Source of the DNA: Nitrospira sp. CG24D
Lineage (GTDB): Bacteria > Nitrospirota > Nitrospiria > Nitrospirales > Nitrospiraceae
Direction of reading: 5' to 3'
DNA: 64,000 bases
Assembly (NCBI GenBank): GCA_002869855.2
Contig: NEWQ02000015.1
Coordinates: 94,458-158,457, forward strand
In this document: positions 28,297 through 37,696 of the stretch, piece by piece
Layout: each line of letters starts with the position of its first letter
Numbering within the stretch: the stretch's first letter is position 1
Notes under the pieces: model-generated
What the model was told of the DNA's origin: nothing
The model's database searches: none
Seen by the model: only the letters and a program-made list of their open reading frames with translations
Program-made: the position numbers and the translations under genes

Positions 28297-28935
28297 ATGA
28301 TTTCAGGAGCCAACGTGAGTGCCAGCGCTTCCTCGAAGGGCCTGGACGACGATATTGACGCCGAGAATCCCGATACCGCTCTCTATGAGAAGCTCGGTGA
28401 ACTGACCCGTTTCATCGACAAGACGATCAAGACCATCTCACAGTTCAGCGCCCCAATGAGCGCGACGTCCGAACAGCTGCCTGACGCAACCGCGCATCTA
28501 CGCGACCTACGCAAGCTGACAGAAGACGGCACGCATAAAGTCATGCAGCTCGTCGAAACGGTAGAGGACAATCACAAGCGCGTCTTCGCTCAACTGGATG
28601 CCCTTGCCCAGCATCTGACCGGCGATGAGGCGGCAGCCCTTGCATCCATCCGCGCCGGATTGAAGAAAGACGATAAGCCGCTCATCGATATCATCACCGC
28701 CTTGTCGTTCCAAGACCTCGTGGCGCAACGCGTCAACAAGCTCGTGACCATCGTCGAGGAGGTCGAGCACAAGCTGCTCGAACTGGTCGTCGTCTTCGGC
28801 CCCTACACCAAAGGAGCGGGAAAAGAAGAGGCCGGGAAGGCCTCGGAAATGCTGAAGCAGTTGGAAGCGTCGAAGAATACTTCGATGAATCAGGATGTAG
28901 CCGATGAAATCCTGAAACAGTTCGGCTTTAACTGA
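28297..28935 (+). CDS. cheZ: CheY-P phosphatase CheZ
   Basis: This 212-residue protein has the CheZ long helical hairpin with the catalytic segment ALSFQDLVAQRVNKL and the C-terminal CheY-binding peptide ADEILKQFGF, which matches the end of E. coli CheZ. It dephosphorylates CheY-P. It lies between cheY and cheA. The first of the unusual repeat-armed hairpins begins 3 nt after its stop. Confidence 0.95.
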   Translation: MISGANVSASASSKGLDDDIDAENPDTALYEKLGELTRFIDKTIKTISQFSAPMSATSEQLPDATAHLRDLRKLTEDGTHKVMQLVETVEDNHKRVFAQLDALAQHLTGDEAAALASIRAGLKKDDKPLIDIITALSFQDLVAQRVNKLVTIVEEVEHKLLELVVVFGPYTKGAGKEEAGKASEMLKQLEASKNTSMNQDVADEILKQFGFN

Positions 28936-28937
28936 TC

Positions 28938-29012
28938 GAGTGATCGGTGAAGAGTGATGAGTGAGCTGCGGGTCCTCCAATACGCATCACTAATCACTCA
29001 TCACACATCACG
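28938..29012. repeat. intergenic hairpin with heptad-repeat arms (element 1)
   Basis: The left arm (28938-28965) is four degenerate 7-mers of GAGTGAT type. The right arm (28985-29012) is four 7-mers of CATCACT type, the reverse complement. A core of 11 bp is perfect (28954-28964 with 28994-29004). The loop is 19 nt. The element fills the cheZ-cheA gap and ends just before the cheA ribosome site. Confidence 0.85.
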
Positions 29013-29032
29013 CGTTCCATCCGGAGGGTGCC

Positions 29033-30910
29033 ATGGACGATGAGACTCAGGAAATCCTCAACGACTTTCTGACCGAAACGACGGAAATGATCGACGGACT
29101 CGATCAGAAGTTCGTCGAGCTGGAAACGCAGCCGGACAATAAAGATCTCCTCAATGAGATCTTCCGGGCCATGCACAGCATGAAAGGCTCGGCCGGCTTC
29201 CTGGGATTCAATCATCTCGTCGATGTCACCCATCGAGCCGAAAGCATTCTAAATAAGCTTCGGCAAGGAGAAATGGCGGTCGTTCCGGAAATCATCACGG
29301 TCATTCTGGAAACCGTCGATACCGTCAAGCTCATCATGACCGAGATTCGGGCGTCCGGGACTGACGTGAAAATTCCCGTCGAGGCCATGTCCCAGAAACT
29401 CGACGATATTCTCGCAGGTAAACTCAGTGGGACAGCAACCGCACCGAAGCCTCCTGTCACACCAGCGCCCGTCGCCACGCCAGAACTCTCACAGCCCACC
29501 GCTCCGCCGCCTCCCCAGTTGGGAGAAATTCTCGTCAACGAGGGGCTTGCGACCAAGGAGCAGGTCTTCGATGCCTTGACGGAACAATCCAAACAGTCTG
29601 ACCCCAAACAACCGCTCGGGGAATTGCTCATTCAGGCGAAAGCCATCTCAGAAAAAGCGCTCGATCAAGCCTTACAGAAGCAAGAAAAGCATCCCAAGGC
29701 CGAAGAGGATGCCACCATCCGAGTGGAAACGAGACGACTCGACTCCGTCATGAATCTCGTCGGTGAATTGGTCCTCGGGAGAAACCGCCTGATAAAGATC
29801 GGCGGGGTACTTGAGCAAACCCACGAAACGGACCCTCAGGTCCGTGCGCTCAGCGAAACACTCACACAGCTGAATCTCGTGACGACAGACCTGCAACTCG
29901 CCGTCATGAAGACCCGCATGCTGCCAATCAAAAAAGTGATGGCCAAGTTGCCCCGCATGGTGCGAGACCTGTCTTCGAAGCTTGGCAAGCAGGTCAGATT
30001 GGAAACCCATGGAGAAGAAACGGAGCTCGATAAGTCGGTAGCCGACGAAATCGGCGATCCGCTCGTGCACCTGGTCCGCAATGCCATCGATCACGGCATC
30101 GAAATGCCGACGGAGCGGCATGCAGCCAGAAAACCCAGCGAGGGCCTGCTGCGCATAGCCGCCAGCCAGGAAGGCAACAGCATCGTCATCCGCATCCAGG
30201 ACGACGGAAAAGGCATCGCACTCAGCAAGATCAAAGCCAAAGCTCTGCAGAAGGGACTCATCAGCGAGGCGGAGTTGGCTGGCCTGGAACCGCGCGAAGT
30301 GGTCAATCTGATCTTCCTGCCGGGCTTCAGCACGGCCGAGAAAGTCACGGATGTCTCAGGCCGCGGAGTCGGCATGGATGTCGTCCGAACCAACATCCGC
30401 AAGATGAACGGGACGGTGGAGATAGAATCCGAAGAAGGCAAGGGCAGTCTCATCACGATCAAGCTGCCGCTGACCATCGCCATCATTCAGGCGCTCATGG
30501 TTGAAGTGGAACGGGCGACCTTTGCCATTCCCTTGAGTTCGGTCATCGAGGCGGTGCGTATTTCTAAATCTGAAATCAAGACCATCAATGGACGGGAGGT
30601 CTTGCACCTCCGCGATCGGGTCCTCCCGTTGCTGCGTCTGGCAAAAGAGTTTGCAATTCCGACAGACAAGGAACGGGACCGGTTCTACGTGGTGGTCGCA
30701 GCACTCGGGGATCGGCGCATCGGCGTCGTCGTCGATGAATTACGGTCGCAGGAAGAAGTCGTCATCAAGTCCATTTGGGAGTACCTGGACAGCATCAAGG
30801 GCATTTCCGGCGCCACGATTACCGGCGAAGGAAAGGTGGTGCTCATTCTGGATATTTCAGAACTCGTAGAGAACGCCCAAGCCTGGCATGCCTCCGCCAT
30901 GGTGGCCTAG
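29033..30910 (+). CDS. cheA: chemotaxis histidine kinase CheA
   Basis: This 625-residue protein has an HPt domain (about 1-105) with phosphorylated H48 in AMHSMKGSAGF. A Pro-rich linker follows. Then come two copies of a short motif (GEILVNEGLATKEQVF at about 163, PLGELLIQAKAISEKAL at about 198) resembling the MshEN-type repeat. The dimerisation domain (from about 227), the HATPase (N box VRNAIDHG, G boxes DDGKGI and GRGVGM) and a C-terminal CheW-like domain (about 480-620) complete it. The usual P2 CheY-binding domain is not seen between HPt and P3. It is the central kinase of the operon. Confidence 0.96.
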   Translation: MDDETQEILNDFLTETTEMIDGLDQKFVELETQPDNKDLLNEIFRAMHSMKGSAGFLGFNHLVDVTHRAESILNKLRQGEMAVVPEIITVILETVDTVKLIMTEIRASGTDVKIPVEAMSQKLDDILAGKLSGTATAPKPPVTPAPVATPELSQPTAPPPPQLGEILVNEGLATKEQVFDALTEQSKQSDPKQPLGELLIQAKAISEKALDQALQKQEKHPKAEEDATIRVETRRLDSVMNLVGELVLGRNRLIKIGGVLEQTHETDPQVRALSETLTQLNLVTTDLQLAVMKTRMLPIKKVMAKLPRMVRDLSSKLGKQVRLETHGEETELDKSVADEIGDPLVHLVRNAIDHGIEMPTERHAARKPSEGLLRIAASQEGNSIVIRIQDDGKGIALSKIKAKALQKGLISEAELAGLEPREVVNLIFLPGFSTAEKVTDVSGRGVGMDVVRTNIRKMNGTVEIESEEGKGSLITIKLPLTIAIIQALMVEVERATFAIPLSSVIEAVRISKSEIKTINGREVLHLRDRVLPLLRLAKEFAIPTDKERDRFYVVVAALGDRRIGVVVDELRSQEEVVIKSIWEYLDSIKGISGATITGEGKVVLILDISELVENAQAWHASAMVA

Positions 30911-30943
30911 GACTACGGGCAGGGGTCGTAAAGGAGTTCGCAG

Positions 30944-31897
30944 ATGTCTACGCTGATTAATGAAATCGATGCGCGCACGAGATTGGCCGGCGCCAATCAG
31001 ATGGAGCTCCTCCTGTTCCACCTTGGAACCGGCGAGGTCTTTGGCATCAACGTCTTTAAAGTCCGGGAGGTGATGAAATTACCTTCCCTGACCAGAGTAC
31101 CGGAGGCCGATAGCCGTGTTCTGGGCATGGCCAATATCAGAGGCACGATGGTGCCGGTCATTGCCCTGCGACGAGCCCTCGGACTGGGCGAGCAGGATGT
31201 CGATCTCGCAAAGCCTGAGTGCAAGGAAAACGGCATTCTAATCATCACCGAATACAACGCGAGCTTGCAGGCCTTTCACGTCGCGGCGGTAGACCGCATC
31301 ATTCGGACCTCCTGGTCCCAAATTAAAACGCCGCCCGCCCTGGTTCGTGAAAACAACAAGGGGGCCGTCACCGCCGTCACCATGCTCAATGATAGCCGCA
31401 TGGTGTTGATCCTGGATGTCGAGAAGGTGTTAAGCGATATTTGCCCAAGACCAGACGATGAAGTCTATGCCGGCCTAGATGTGCGGCCTGAGCTGAAGTC
31501 GAAATGCATCCTCTTCGCCGACGATTCTTCTGTGGCCCGAACGCAAATTCGCAAGGCCCTCGAAAAACTGGGCATTGCCTATATTCAAACAACCACCGGC
31601 AAGGAAGCCTGGGACTACCTCACGGAACTGGCCGAAGAAGCGGTCAAGCAGGGGTTGCCGCAGGTCAATCGCATTCAGCTGATCCTCAGTGACATTGAAA
31701 TGCCGGACATGGATGGCTTTACCCTGACCAAACACATTCGGTCCGACCCGAGACTGGCGCATCTTCCCGTCGTGCTTCACTCCTCCTTGACGGGCTCCTG
31801 CAATCAGGAAAAAGGCGCGCAGGTCGGCGCCACCGATTACGTGACGAAATTCGACCCGAAGGAGTTTTCTCAGAAATTGACCCGCTATATCCTCTAG
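30944..31897 (+). CDS. cheV: chemotaxis coupling protein CheV (CheW-receiver fusion)
   Basis: This 317-residue protein has a CheW domain (about 15-165; VFKVREVMKLPSLTRVP, LGMANIRGTMVPVIAL) followed by a receiver domain (about 185-315) with FADDSS, LILSDIEMPDMDG and a TKFDP segment in place of the usual KP. It couples receptors to CheA and may act in adaptation. AAAGGAG precedes the ATG. Confidence 0.95.
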   Translation: MSTLINEIDARTRLAGANQMELLLFHLGTGEVFGINVFKVREVMKLPSLTRVPEADSRVLGMANIRGTMVPVIALRRALGLGEQDVDLAKPECKENGILIITEYNASLQAFHVAAVDRIIRTSWSQIKTPPALVRENNKGAVTAVTMLNDSRMVLILDVEKVLSDICPRPDDEVYAGLDVRPELKSKCILFADDSSVARTQIRKALEKLGIAYIQTTTGKEAWDYLTELAEEAVKQGLPQVNRIQLILSDIEMPDMDGFTLTKHIRSDPRLAHLPVVLHSSLTGSCNQEKGAQVGATDYVTKFDPKEFSQKLTRYIL

Positions 31898-31945
31898 GGG
31901 TTGGTGCAACCTGCTGTAGCGAGACCAAGAAGGGCGTACCTAGTT

Positions 31946-33016
31946 ATGGCCAAAACCATCCAAGTCCTTGTTGTCGATGACTCGACCTTCATGAGAAAGA
32001 GTCTGTCCGCGATGCTGACTAGCGACTCCCGCATTACGGTCGCCGGTATGGCGCGGAACGGTGAGGAAGCGATTCAACAGGTCAAGGCCTTGAAGCCTGA
32101 CGTCCTGACCATGGACGTGGAAATGCCCGGCATGAATGGCATTGAGGCGGTCAGGCGCATCATGGCGGAATGCCCCGTCCCGATCGTGATGGTCAGTTCC
32201 CTCACGACGGAAGGCGCCAACGATACGCTGAAAGCCCTGGAGTATGGGGCGGTCGACTACATTCCCAAGCAGCTTGGCGATGTCGTCATTAGAATTTTCG
32301 ATATCAGAACCGAATTGGTCGCCAAGATCATTACCGCCAGCCAGGCGACTGGCAAATTAGCCATCCGCCGGCTCAGCCAACCCATGGCCCCGATCGTGAA
32401 GCCCGTTGGCGGCGCATTGTCTGCTTATTCGGTCAGTGTCACACGCAGCAATCGCATCGTGGCAATCGGCTGCTCGACGGGGGGGCCACAGGCACTCATG
32501 GAAGTCTTGCCGATGCTGCCGGCCGACTTTCCCGCCGGCATTGTCATCGTCCAGCATATGCCGAAGTCGTTCACCAAGCCCTTTGCCGATCGTATGAATC
32601 AGATTTGTTCCCTGGAAGTAAAGGAAGCGGTCGAAGGAGATGAGGTCAAAGCCGGCCGCGTGCTGATCGCGCCGGGTGGTCTGCAGTTCAGAGTCAAGAA
32701 GAAGTCCATCACCACCAATGTAGTGTCGCTCAGCCCGAACTATGAAAACCACCTGCATGCGCCGGCCGCCGACATCATGTTGCAATCCGTCGCTGCCCTC
32801 TACGGAGAACGCGGCATCGGCGTGATCCTCACCGGCATGGGCCATGACGGGTTGGAGGGAATGAAAGCGATAAAGGCCTCTAAGGGCCGAACCATCGTTC
32901 AGGACGAGAAGACCTGCATCGTCTATGGGATGCCAAAGGCCATAGTGGAAGCGGGTTGTGCCGACAAAGTGGTGCCCTTGCCCCACATCGTCGGTGAAAT
33001 CTTGAACATGGTGTAG
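31946..33016 (+). CDS. cheB: protein-glutamate methylesterase CheB
   Basis: This 356-residue protein has an N-terminal receiver (LVVDDSTFMRKSL, LTMDVEMPGMNG) and a C-terminal methylesterase domain with the nucleophile in GCSTGGPQ (S177) and the VILTGMGHDG loop. The start ATG 31946 is chosen because the first 15 codons upstream (from a TTG) lack receiver-like sequence. It removes methyl groups from receptors and partners CheR. Confidence 0.95.
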   Translation: MAKTIQVLVVDDSTFMRKSLSAMLTSDSRITVAGMARNGEEAIQQVKALKPDVLTMDVEMPGMNGIEAVRRIMAECPVPIVMVSSLTTEGANDTLKALEYGAVDYIPKQLGDVVIRIFDIRTELVAKIITASQATGKLAIRRLSQPMAPIVKPVGGALSAYSVSVTRSNRIVAIGCSTGGPQALMEVLPMLPADFPAGIVIVQHMPKSFTKPFADRMNQICSLEVKEAVEGDEVKAGRVLIAPGGLQFRVKKKSITTNVVSLSPNYENHLHAPAADIMLQSVAALYGERGIGVILTGMGHDGLEGMKAIKASKGRTIVQDEKTCIVYGMPKAIVEAGCADKVVPLPHIVGEILNMV

Positions 33017-33081
33017 AGAAGCTCAACGCAACGGACAGGGCACAGCAATAGATTAATCACAAAGGAGCGCTAGGAGAAACT

Positions 33082-34767
33082 ATGAACCAGCTGACGAAGA
33101 ACATGAATATCGGGCCTAAATTCGCACTCGCTATCAGCCTTGCCGCTATGATCGTCATGGCAGGGGGATATGTCATTCTTAGCCAGAAGGCTGATGCCAA
33201 CTTGGATGAACTGTTGTCCCAGCGCCTGAAGCAGATCGAGGCGGTGGTGCAGACATCCCGGGCCTACATCGCCACCAACTACGTTGCGAAGATTAAGAAA
33301 AGCAAGGCCGGCAGCGAGATTGTGACGTCGAAGGAACATGCTAATAATCCAGACGCCATTCCCTTTCCCGCCACAGCGGCGCGTGAAATCGGCGAAGAGC
33401 TGATGAAAAGCGGGACGATGAACTTCAGGTATGTCTCGCAGAGCCCCATCAACTCAGGCAATCTTCCCAAGGACGGTTTTGAAACTGAGGCGATCAAGGC
33501 GCTCTCGGCCGGAGCGGACAGCTTTAGTCGCCGCGAAGACATGAACGGCACATTGACATTCCGTCGGGCCGTTCCGGACAAGGCCACGTCTGCTGCTTGC
33601 ATCAGCTGCCACACAGAAAAGCAAGTGGGAGACACCCTGGGCGTACTGGTCATTAACAGTCGGATGTCCATCGCAAAGGAGAACTCAGATAAGACCTTGA
33701 TGCAGACCGTCGGCCTGATGGCGGGCATGGTCCTGCTCATCGTCGGGCTGACGTATGCACTTCTCCGTGCCATCGTACTGAAACCTATCAATGAGATGGC
33801 AGCCATCTCGAAAGATATTGCGCAGGGCGAAGGCGACTTGACGAAGCGTGTACCGATGCACGGCACTGATGAAATCGCCACGCTCGGCGGCTACTTCAAT
33901 CAATTCATCGAAAAACTGCAAGGCATGATCAGCAAAGTGGCTCACGTGACCGACAAAGTTGCTTCCGCCTCAGTGGAGTTGTCCGCAACAGCCGAAGAAA
34001 TTTCCAAAGGCACCGATACCCTTACGTCCCGCGCGTCACAAACAGCGGCGGCGGTGGAAGAGATGAACGCCACGGTCAGCCAGGTGGCCCAGAACTCCGG
34101 CAAGGCCGCAACCCTCGCCCAGGAGACGGTCAAGACCGCCAAGGACGGCGGTTCAGTAGTGTCCGACACGATCTCAGGGATGCAGCAGCTCTCCGACGCC
34201 GTGTCCAGCTCGGCCACGATCATCTCGGAACTCGGCAAGTCGTCCGATCAGATCGGCGAAATCGTCCGGGTCATCGAAGACATCGCCGACCAGACCAATT
34301 TGCTGGCCTTGAACGCCGCCATCGAAGCGGCTCGGGCCGGTGAGCAGGGAAGGGGATTCGCGGTTGTCGCCGATGAAGTCAGAAAGCTGGCCGAACGGAC
34401 GACGAAAGCTACCAAGGAAATCGGCGACATGATCCGCCAGATCCAACAGGATACCCGCGGCGCCGTCGAGTCGATGCAGCAGGGGACCGTCAAGGTCACG
34501 AGCGGCGTCGATCTGGTGAACAAGACCGGCGAAGCCTTGGCGCGCATCGTCGAAATGGTGTCCGAGAGCGCCGACATGATTCGACAGATTGCCGTCGCTT
34601 CAGAAGAACAATCGGTCGCGACTCAGCAAATCGCCAACGACATCGAAAATGTCGCGAAGGTCACCAAAGAATCGGCCTCCGGCGCGAACGAGTCGGCAAA
34701 GGCCAGTCATGACCTGAGCCAGTTGGCCACCGAACTCCAAGGCATTGTCGGGTCCTTTAAGCTCTAA
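33082..34767 (+). CDS. methyl-accepting chemotaxis protein with c-type heme motif
   Basis: This 561-residue receptor has TM1 (about 14-34), an extracytoplasmic DUF3365/Tll0287-like domain (about 40-200) carrying a CISCH heme-c site (C173, C176, H177), TM2 (about 206-232), a HAMP domain ([21 protein letters not shown]) and a signalling domain with the hairpin tip [22 protein letters not shown] split around residue 400. Covalent heme in the sensor points to gas or redox sensing (O2, NO or similar). It is the only receptor in the che operon. AGGAGAAACT precedes the ATG. Confidence 0.93.
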   Translation: MNQLTKNMNIGPKFALAISLAAMIVMAGGYVILSQKADANLDELLSQRLKQIEAVVQTSRAYIATNYVAKIKKSKAGSEIVTSKEHANNPDAIPFPATAAREIGEELMKSGTMNFRYVSQSPINSGNLPKDGFETEAIKALSAGADSFSRREDMNGTLTFRRAVPDKATSAACISCHTEKQVGDTLGVLVINSRMSIAKENSDKTLMQTVGLMAGMVLLIVGLTYALLRAIVLKPINEMAAISKDIAQGEGDLTKRVPMHGTDEIATLGGYFNQFIEKLQGMISKVAHVTDKVASASVELSATAEEISKGTDTLTSRASQTAAAVEEMNATVSQVAQNSGKAATLAQETVKTAKDGGSVVSDTISGMQQLSDAVSSSATIISELGKSSDQIGEIVRVIEDIADQTNLLALNAAIEAARAGEQGRGFAVVADEVRKLAERTTKATKEIGDMIRQIQQDTRGAVESMQQGTVKVTSGVDLVNKTGEALARIVEMVSESADMIRQIAVASEEQSVATQQIANDIENVAKVTKESASGANESAKASHDLSQLATELQGIVGSFKL

Positions 34768-34791
34768 GGAAGAGCAGGAAAGGAGTCGCTG

Positions 34792-35319
34792 ATGATTGTC
34801 GAAGAGAAAGTGCCGGGCCAGGTTCAGCAGGGAGCCGGGCCCAGCGGCACCGGCAAGAGCGGGGACGACCTGGTGCAATTCGTCACCTGCCGGATCGCCC
34901 ATGAAGAATTCGCGCTCGACGTGCTGAGCGTGCAGGAAATCAACCGGATGGTGGAGGTCACGCGCGTTCCCAAAGCGCCGTACTTCGTCGAAGGAGTCAT
35001 CAATTTGCGCGGCCGGATCATTCCCGTGCTGGATCTCCGTCGGCGTTTCGGGCTCTCGGCCATCGAACGGACGGACGACTCCCGCATCATGGTCGTCCTC
35101 GTCCGTCAGCGGATGGTGGGCTTGATCGTGGATGAAGTGGTGGAAGTCTTACGGCTTCCGAAAGTGATGATCGAGCCGCCGCCGTCGGTCGGGAGTACGG
35201 CCGGAGCCGAGTTCACCCAGGGAGTCGGACGCATCGACGATCGGCTCTTGATCGTCCTGGACTTGAACCGGTTGCTGCTCCCTCATGAACAGAATGCAAT
35301 GGAGGCGGCCACCCGCTAA
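34792..35319 (+). CDS. cheW: chemotaxis coupling protein CheW
   Basis: This 175-residue CheW domain (VQFVTCRIAHEEFALDV, VINLRGRIIPVLDLRRRFG, RLLIVLDLNRLL) has a disordered N-terminal extension of about 25 residues. It links receptors to CheA. It closes the plus-strand che operon and is followed by a convergent small gene. Confidence 0.95.
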   Translation: MIVEEKVPGQVQQGAGPSGTGKSGDDLVQFVTCRIAHEEFALDVLSVQEINRMVEVTRVPKAPYFVEGVINLRGRIIPVLDLRRRFGLSAIERTDDSRIMVVLVRQRMVGLIVDEVVEVLRLPKVMIEPPPSVGSTAGAEFTQGVGRIDDRLLIVLDLNRLLLPHEQNAMEAATR

Positions 35320-35552
35320 GAAAGGGAGTTATTCGGGGGATTCTCCGGAGGGCTTTGGCGATGTGTCTCAAGGACGCGCTCAAGCAGGTTGAGGGAGTCG
35401 CTCAGCAGATCGGACGCGCAATGCATCGTGGTCTGGAACTGCTGCATAGCCTCGGCCCACTTGCCTTCCTTCTGGAGCGCCTGAAACCGGCGGTGCTGTT
35501 CCTCCAGGATGGCTTGTTTAGCATCAAGCATCAAACTGTCCGACGAATCCAT
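35316..35552 (-). CDS. small hypothetical helical protein
   Basis: A 78-residue reading starts at ATG 35552, preceded by AAGGAG at 8 nt. A longer reading of 103 residues from 35627 has AGGTGA at 7 nt and is also possible. It is very Gln/Glu/Leu-rich and helical with a disordered Pro/Ser tail, size and style like a small flagellar chaperone, but no family is recognised. It overlaps the cheW stop by 4 nt convergently and is divergent from motA. Confidence 0.5.
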   Translation of the reverse strand: MDSSDSLMLDAKQAILEEQHRRFQALQKEGKWAEAMQQFQTTMHCASDLLSDSLNLLERVLETHRQSPPENPPNNSLS

Positions 35553-35684
35553 GCGCAGGCTCCTTCTGTTGGGTAGCGCACCGTAACAGACGCGGATTTC
35601 CTGGCGCAATAGTTCAAAAGTAGGCATCAGTTATCACCTGATGCATGTCAGACAAGCCTGTTCGTTGTAAGGGAATATTGACTC

Positions 35685-36455
35685 GTGGATATAGCGACCA
35701 TACTCGGAATCGTACTCTCAATCGGATCGATCATCGGCGGGCAGGCCCTGGAAGGCGGCCACTTGAGCTCCATCATGCAGCTCACGGCCTTCATCATCGT
35801 GGCCGGAGGCACGATCGGCGCCTGTTGCGTACAAAATCCGCTGTCGGTCGTGCTCAAGTCCATCGGATCGCTCGGCTTGGTGTTCGGCAATACCCCCATC
35901 GATACCAAAAGCACAATCAAGTTGATTCTGGATCTGGCCACCGTGTCGCGCAAACAGGGATTACTGGCGCTGGAAGGCAAACTCAAGGAAATCAAGGATC
36001 CGTTCTTCAAGAAGGGCGTGCAGCTCATCGTGGACGGGACCGACCCGAAAGCCGTGCACGAAATCCTTGAAATCGAAGTCGAGCATCACGAGGAGGCCGG
36101 CGTCAAGGCGGCCAAGGTATGGGAAGCCGCGGGCGGCTACGCTCCGACCGTCGGCATCTTGGGCGCGGTCTTGGGACTGATCCACGTGATGGAAAATCTG
36201 GCGGACCCCTCCAAGCTGGGCGGCGGTATCGCGGTGGCCTTCGTCGCCACGGTGTACGGCGTCGGTCTCGCGAACCTGTTTTTCCTGCCCTTCGCGAACA
36301 AGATCAAGATGAAGCTGAAGGAAGAGTCCGGGGCGCGCAACATCATCATCATGGGGCTGGTCGGCCTGGCCCAAGGCGAGAATCCCCGGTTGCTTCAGGA
36401 AAAACTGGAAAGCTTCCTGCCCCACGAGGAACGCTCGAAGGAGGCAAAGAAGTGA
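35685..36455 (+). CDS. motA: flagellar motor stator protein MotA
   Basis: This 256-residue membrane protein has four TM segments: TM1-2 at residues about 2-50, TM3-4 at about 150-205. The large cytoplasmic loop has IEVEHHEEAGVKAAKVWE, and GGYAPTVGILGAVLGLIHVM with GGGIAVAFVATVYGVGLAN are typical. The start is GTG 35685. With MotB it forms the ion-conducting stator. Its stop codon lies inside the left arm of the second repeat-armed hairpin. Confidence 0.95.
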   Translation: MDIATILGIVLSIGSIIGGQALEGGHLSSIMQLTAFIIVAGGTIGACCVQNPLSVVLKSIGSLGLVFGNTPIDTKSTIKLILDLATVSRKQGLLALEGKLKEIKDPFFKKGVQLIVDGTDPKAVHEILEIEVEHHEEAGVKAAKVWEAAGGYAPTVGILGAVLGLIHVMENLADPSKLGGGIAVAFVATVYGVGLANLFFLPFANKIKMKLKEESGARNIIIMGLVGLAQGENPRLLQEKLESFLPHEERSKEAKK

Positions 36456-36522
36456 AGCGTCCTTCGTGAAGCGTATCTCGTTCTGAACTCGGACGCTTCA
36501 CGTTTCGCGCTTCACCCTTCAC
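36452..36522. repeat. intergenic hairpin with heptad-repeat arms (element 2)
   Basis: The left arm (36452-36479) has GTGAAGC twice with a 14-nt period (two heptads). The right arm (36493-36522) holds heptads of ACGCTTC and GCGCTTC type. An 11-bp stretch is perfectly complementary (36452-36462 with 36491-36501). It lies between motA and motB and contains the motA stop codon. The architecture matches the cheZ-cheA element, but the word is different. Confidence 0.85.
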
Positions 36523-36530
36523 GGATTTAA

Positions 36531-37334
36531 ATGGCCAAACATAAACACGAAGAACACGAGAATCATGAACGCTGGCTGGTGTCGTACGCCGACTTCATCA
36601 CGTTGCTGTTTGCCTTTTTCGTCGTGATGTACTCGGTGTCATCCGTAAATGAGGGTAAGTACCGCACAGTCAGCGATTCGATCAAGGCCGCCTTGCACCC
36701 CATTTCCGCTCCTCCGGCCTCATCCATGGCGTTTACCCTCGGGCAACAGCGGCCCACATTGATGACGCAAAACCTCCCCGGCAACAAAGAGGTCGCGATC
36801 AGAAAGATGCGCGAGCTGGTCAAGAACATGAAGGCGAACTCCCAGTTCGACTTCATGCATCTGCAGGAAAAACTGAACGGGGACATCGTTATTACCATTC
36901 CGGATCAAGTCCTGTTTAATAGCGGAGAAGCGGCGGTTCGGCCCGAAGCCCTCCCGTTTCTTCAGGGGCTCTCCCAAGCCATGATCGAACTCAACCGGCA
37001 TGTGCGCGTCGAAGGCCACACGGACAATGTGCCGATTCGCACTGCGCTGTTTCCGTCGAATTGGGAACTCTCGGCCACCCGCGCCGTCATTGTCGTCCGG
37101 GTCTTATCGGAACTCTATTCGGTCCCGCCCGAGCACCTGGCGGCGCTCGGGTATGCCGATTCCAGACCGCTGGTCGAAAATCTCACACTCGAACAGCGCG
37201 CCAAAAACCGCCGGGTTGAAGTGGTAATTCTTGAACATGCGCCGGTCCGACCGGAGCAACAAGATAATGCGTTCCCTTCCGCCCCATTAGATGACATACC
37301 GGCAGATCCGCAACTTCCAGGGCCGATACAATAA
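36531..37334 (+). CDS. motB: flagellar motor stator protein MotB
   Basis: This 267-residue protein has one N-terminal TM with the ion-binding Asp (WLVSYADFITLLFAFF, D21) and a C-terminal OmpA-like peptidoglycan-binding domain (VRVEGHTDNVPI, NWELSATRAVIVVRVL, LEQRAKNRRVEVVIL). It anchors the stator to the wall. No strong Shine-Dalgarno is seen; translation may depend on motA and on the intervening hairpin. Confidence 0.95.
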   Translation: MAKHKHEEHENHERWLVSYADFITLLFAFFVVMYSVSSVNEGKYRTVSDSIKAALHPISAPPASSMAFTLGQQRPTLMTQNLPGNKEVAIRKMRELVKNMKANSQFDFMHLQEKLNGDIVITIPDQVLFNSGEAAVRPEALPFLQGLSQAMIELNRHVRVEGHTDNVPIRTALFPSNWELSATRAVIVVRVLSELYSVPPEHLAALGYADSRPLVENLTLEQRAKNRRVEVVILEHAPVRPEQQDNAFPSAPLDDIPADPQLPGPIQ

Positions 37335-37696
37335 TACATACCTATGCTTTGGATTCCCGACAGGAGACTCAATGACAAGCCCGATGTATCTGGCACCCAT
37401 GGCGACTTGACGATTTGTGAAATCAGCCACTTCAAAGTCCAGCCGCAGGGGGTGATCGCGCAGGCCGAACAGGCGATCCTTGACTTGGGCCAACACATCA
37501 GTTCCACGATGATGTCGAGGAATTCTAGACGCTGAGTCAGCGGGGTGGGCAATTTGTGCCACCCCGCGCACGCCCTCCGTCTCTTTACCCTGACTGATTC
37601 CTACCCGCATCAATCGGCCCCTCAAGAATCAGCACGAACCGACCGATACACTGACGGACCCATATGCGCTTGTTCACCCTGAACTGAGAGTATTGT
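37335..37696. other. 362-nt gap after motB, no convincing gene
   Basis: Short frames on both strands (37344-37535 plus, 37287-37625 minus) lack ribosome sites and family features. The minus strand has two short segments in different frames that look codon-like, so a decayed small gene is possible. The gap contains the hairpin at 37540-37567. Confidence 0.5.
37540..37567 (+). terminator. hairpin downstream of motB
   Basis: GCGGGGTGG (37540-37548) pairs with CCACCCCGC (37559-37567) around a 10-nt loop. It lies about 200 nt after motB. A pyrimidine-rich stretch follows but no clean T-run. Probably the end of the motAB unit. Confidence 0.5.

Noticed and set aside
37287-37625. Minus-strand frame of 112 codons overlapping the motB end
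   Set aside because: No ribosome site and no family; codon-like only in part, and it overlaps motB. At most a decayed gene.
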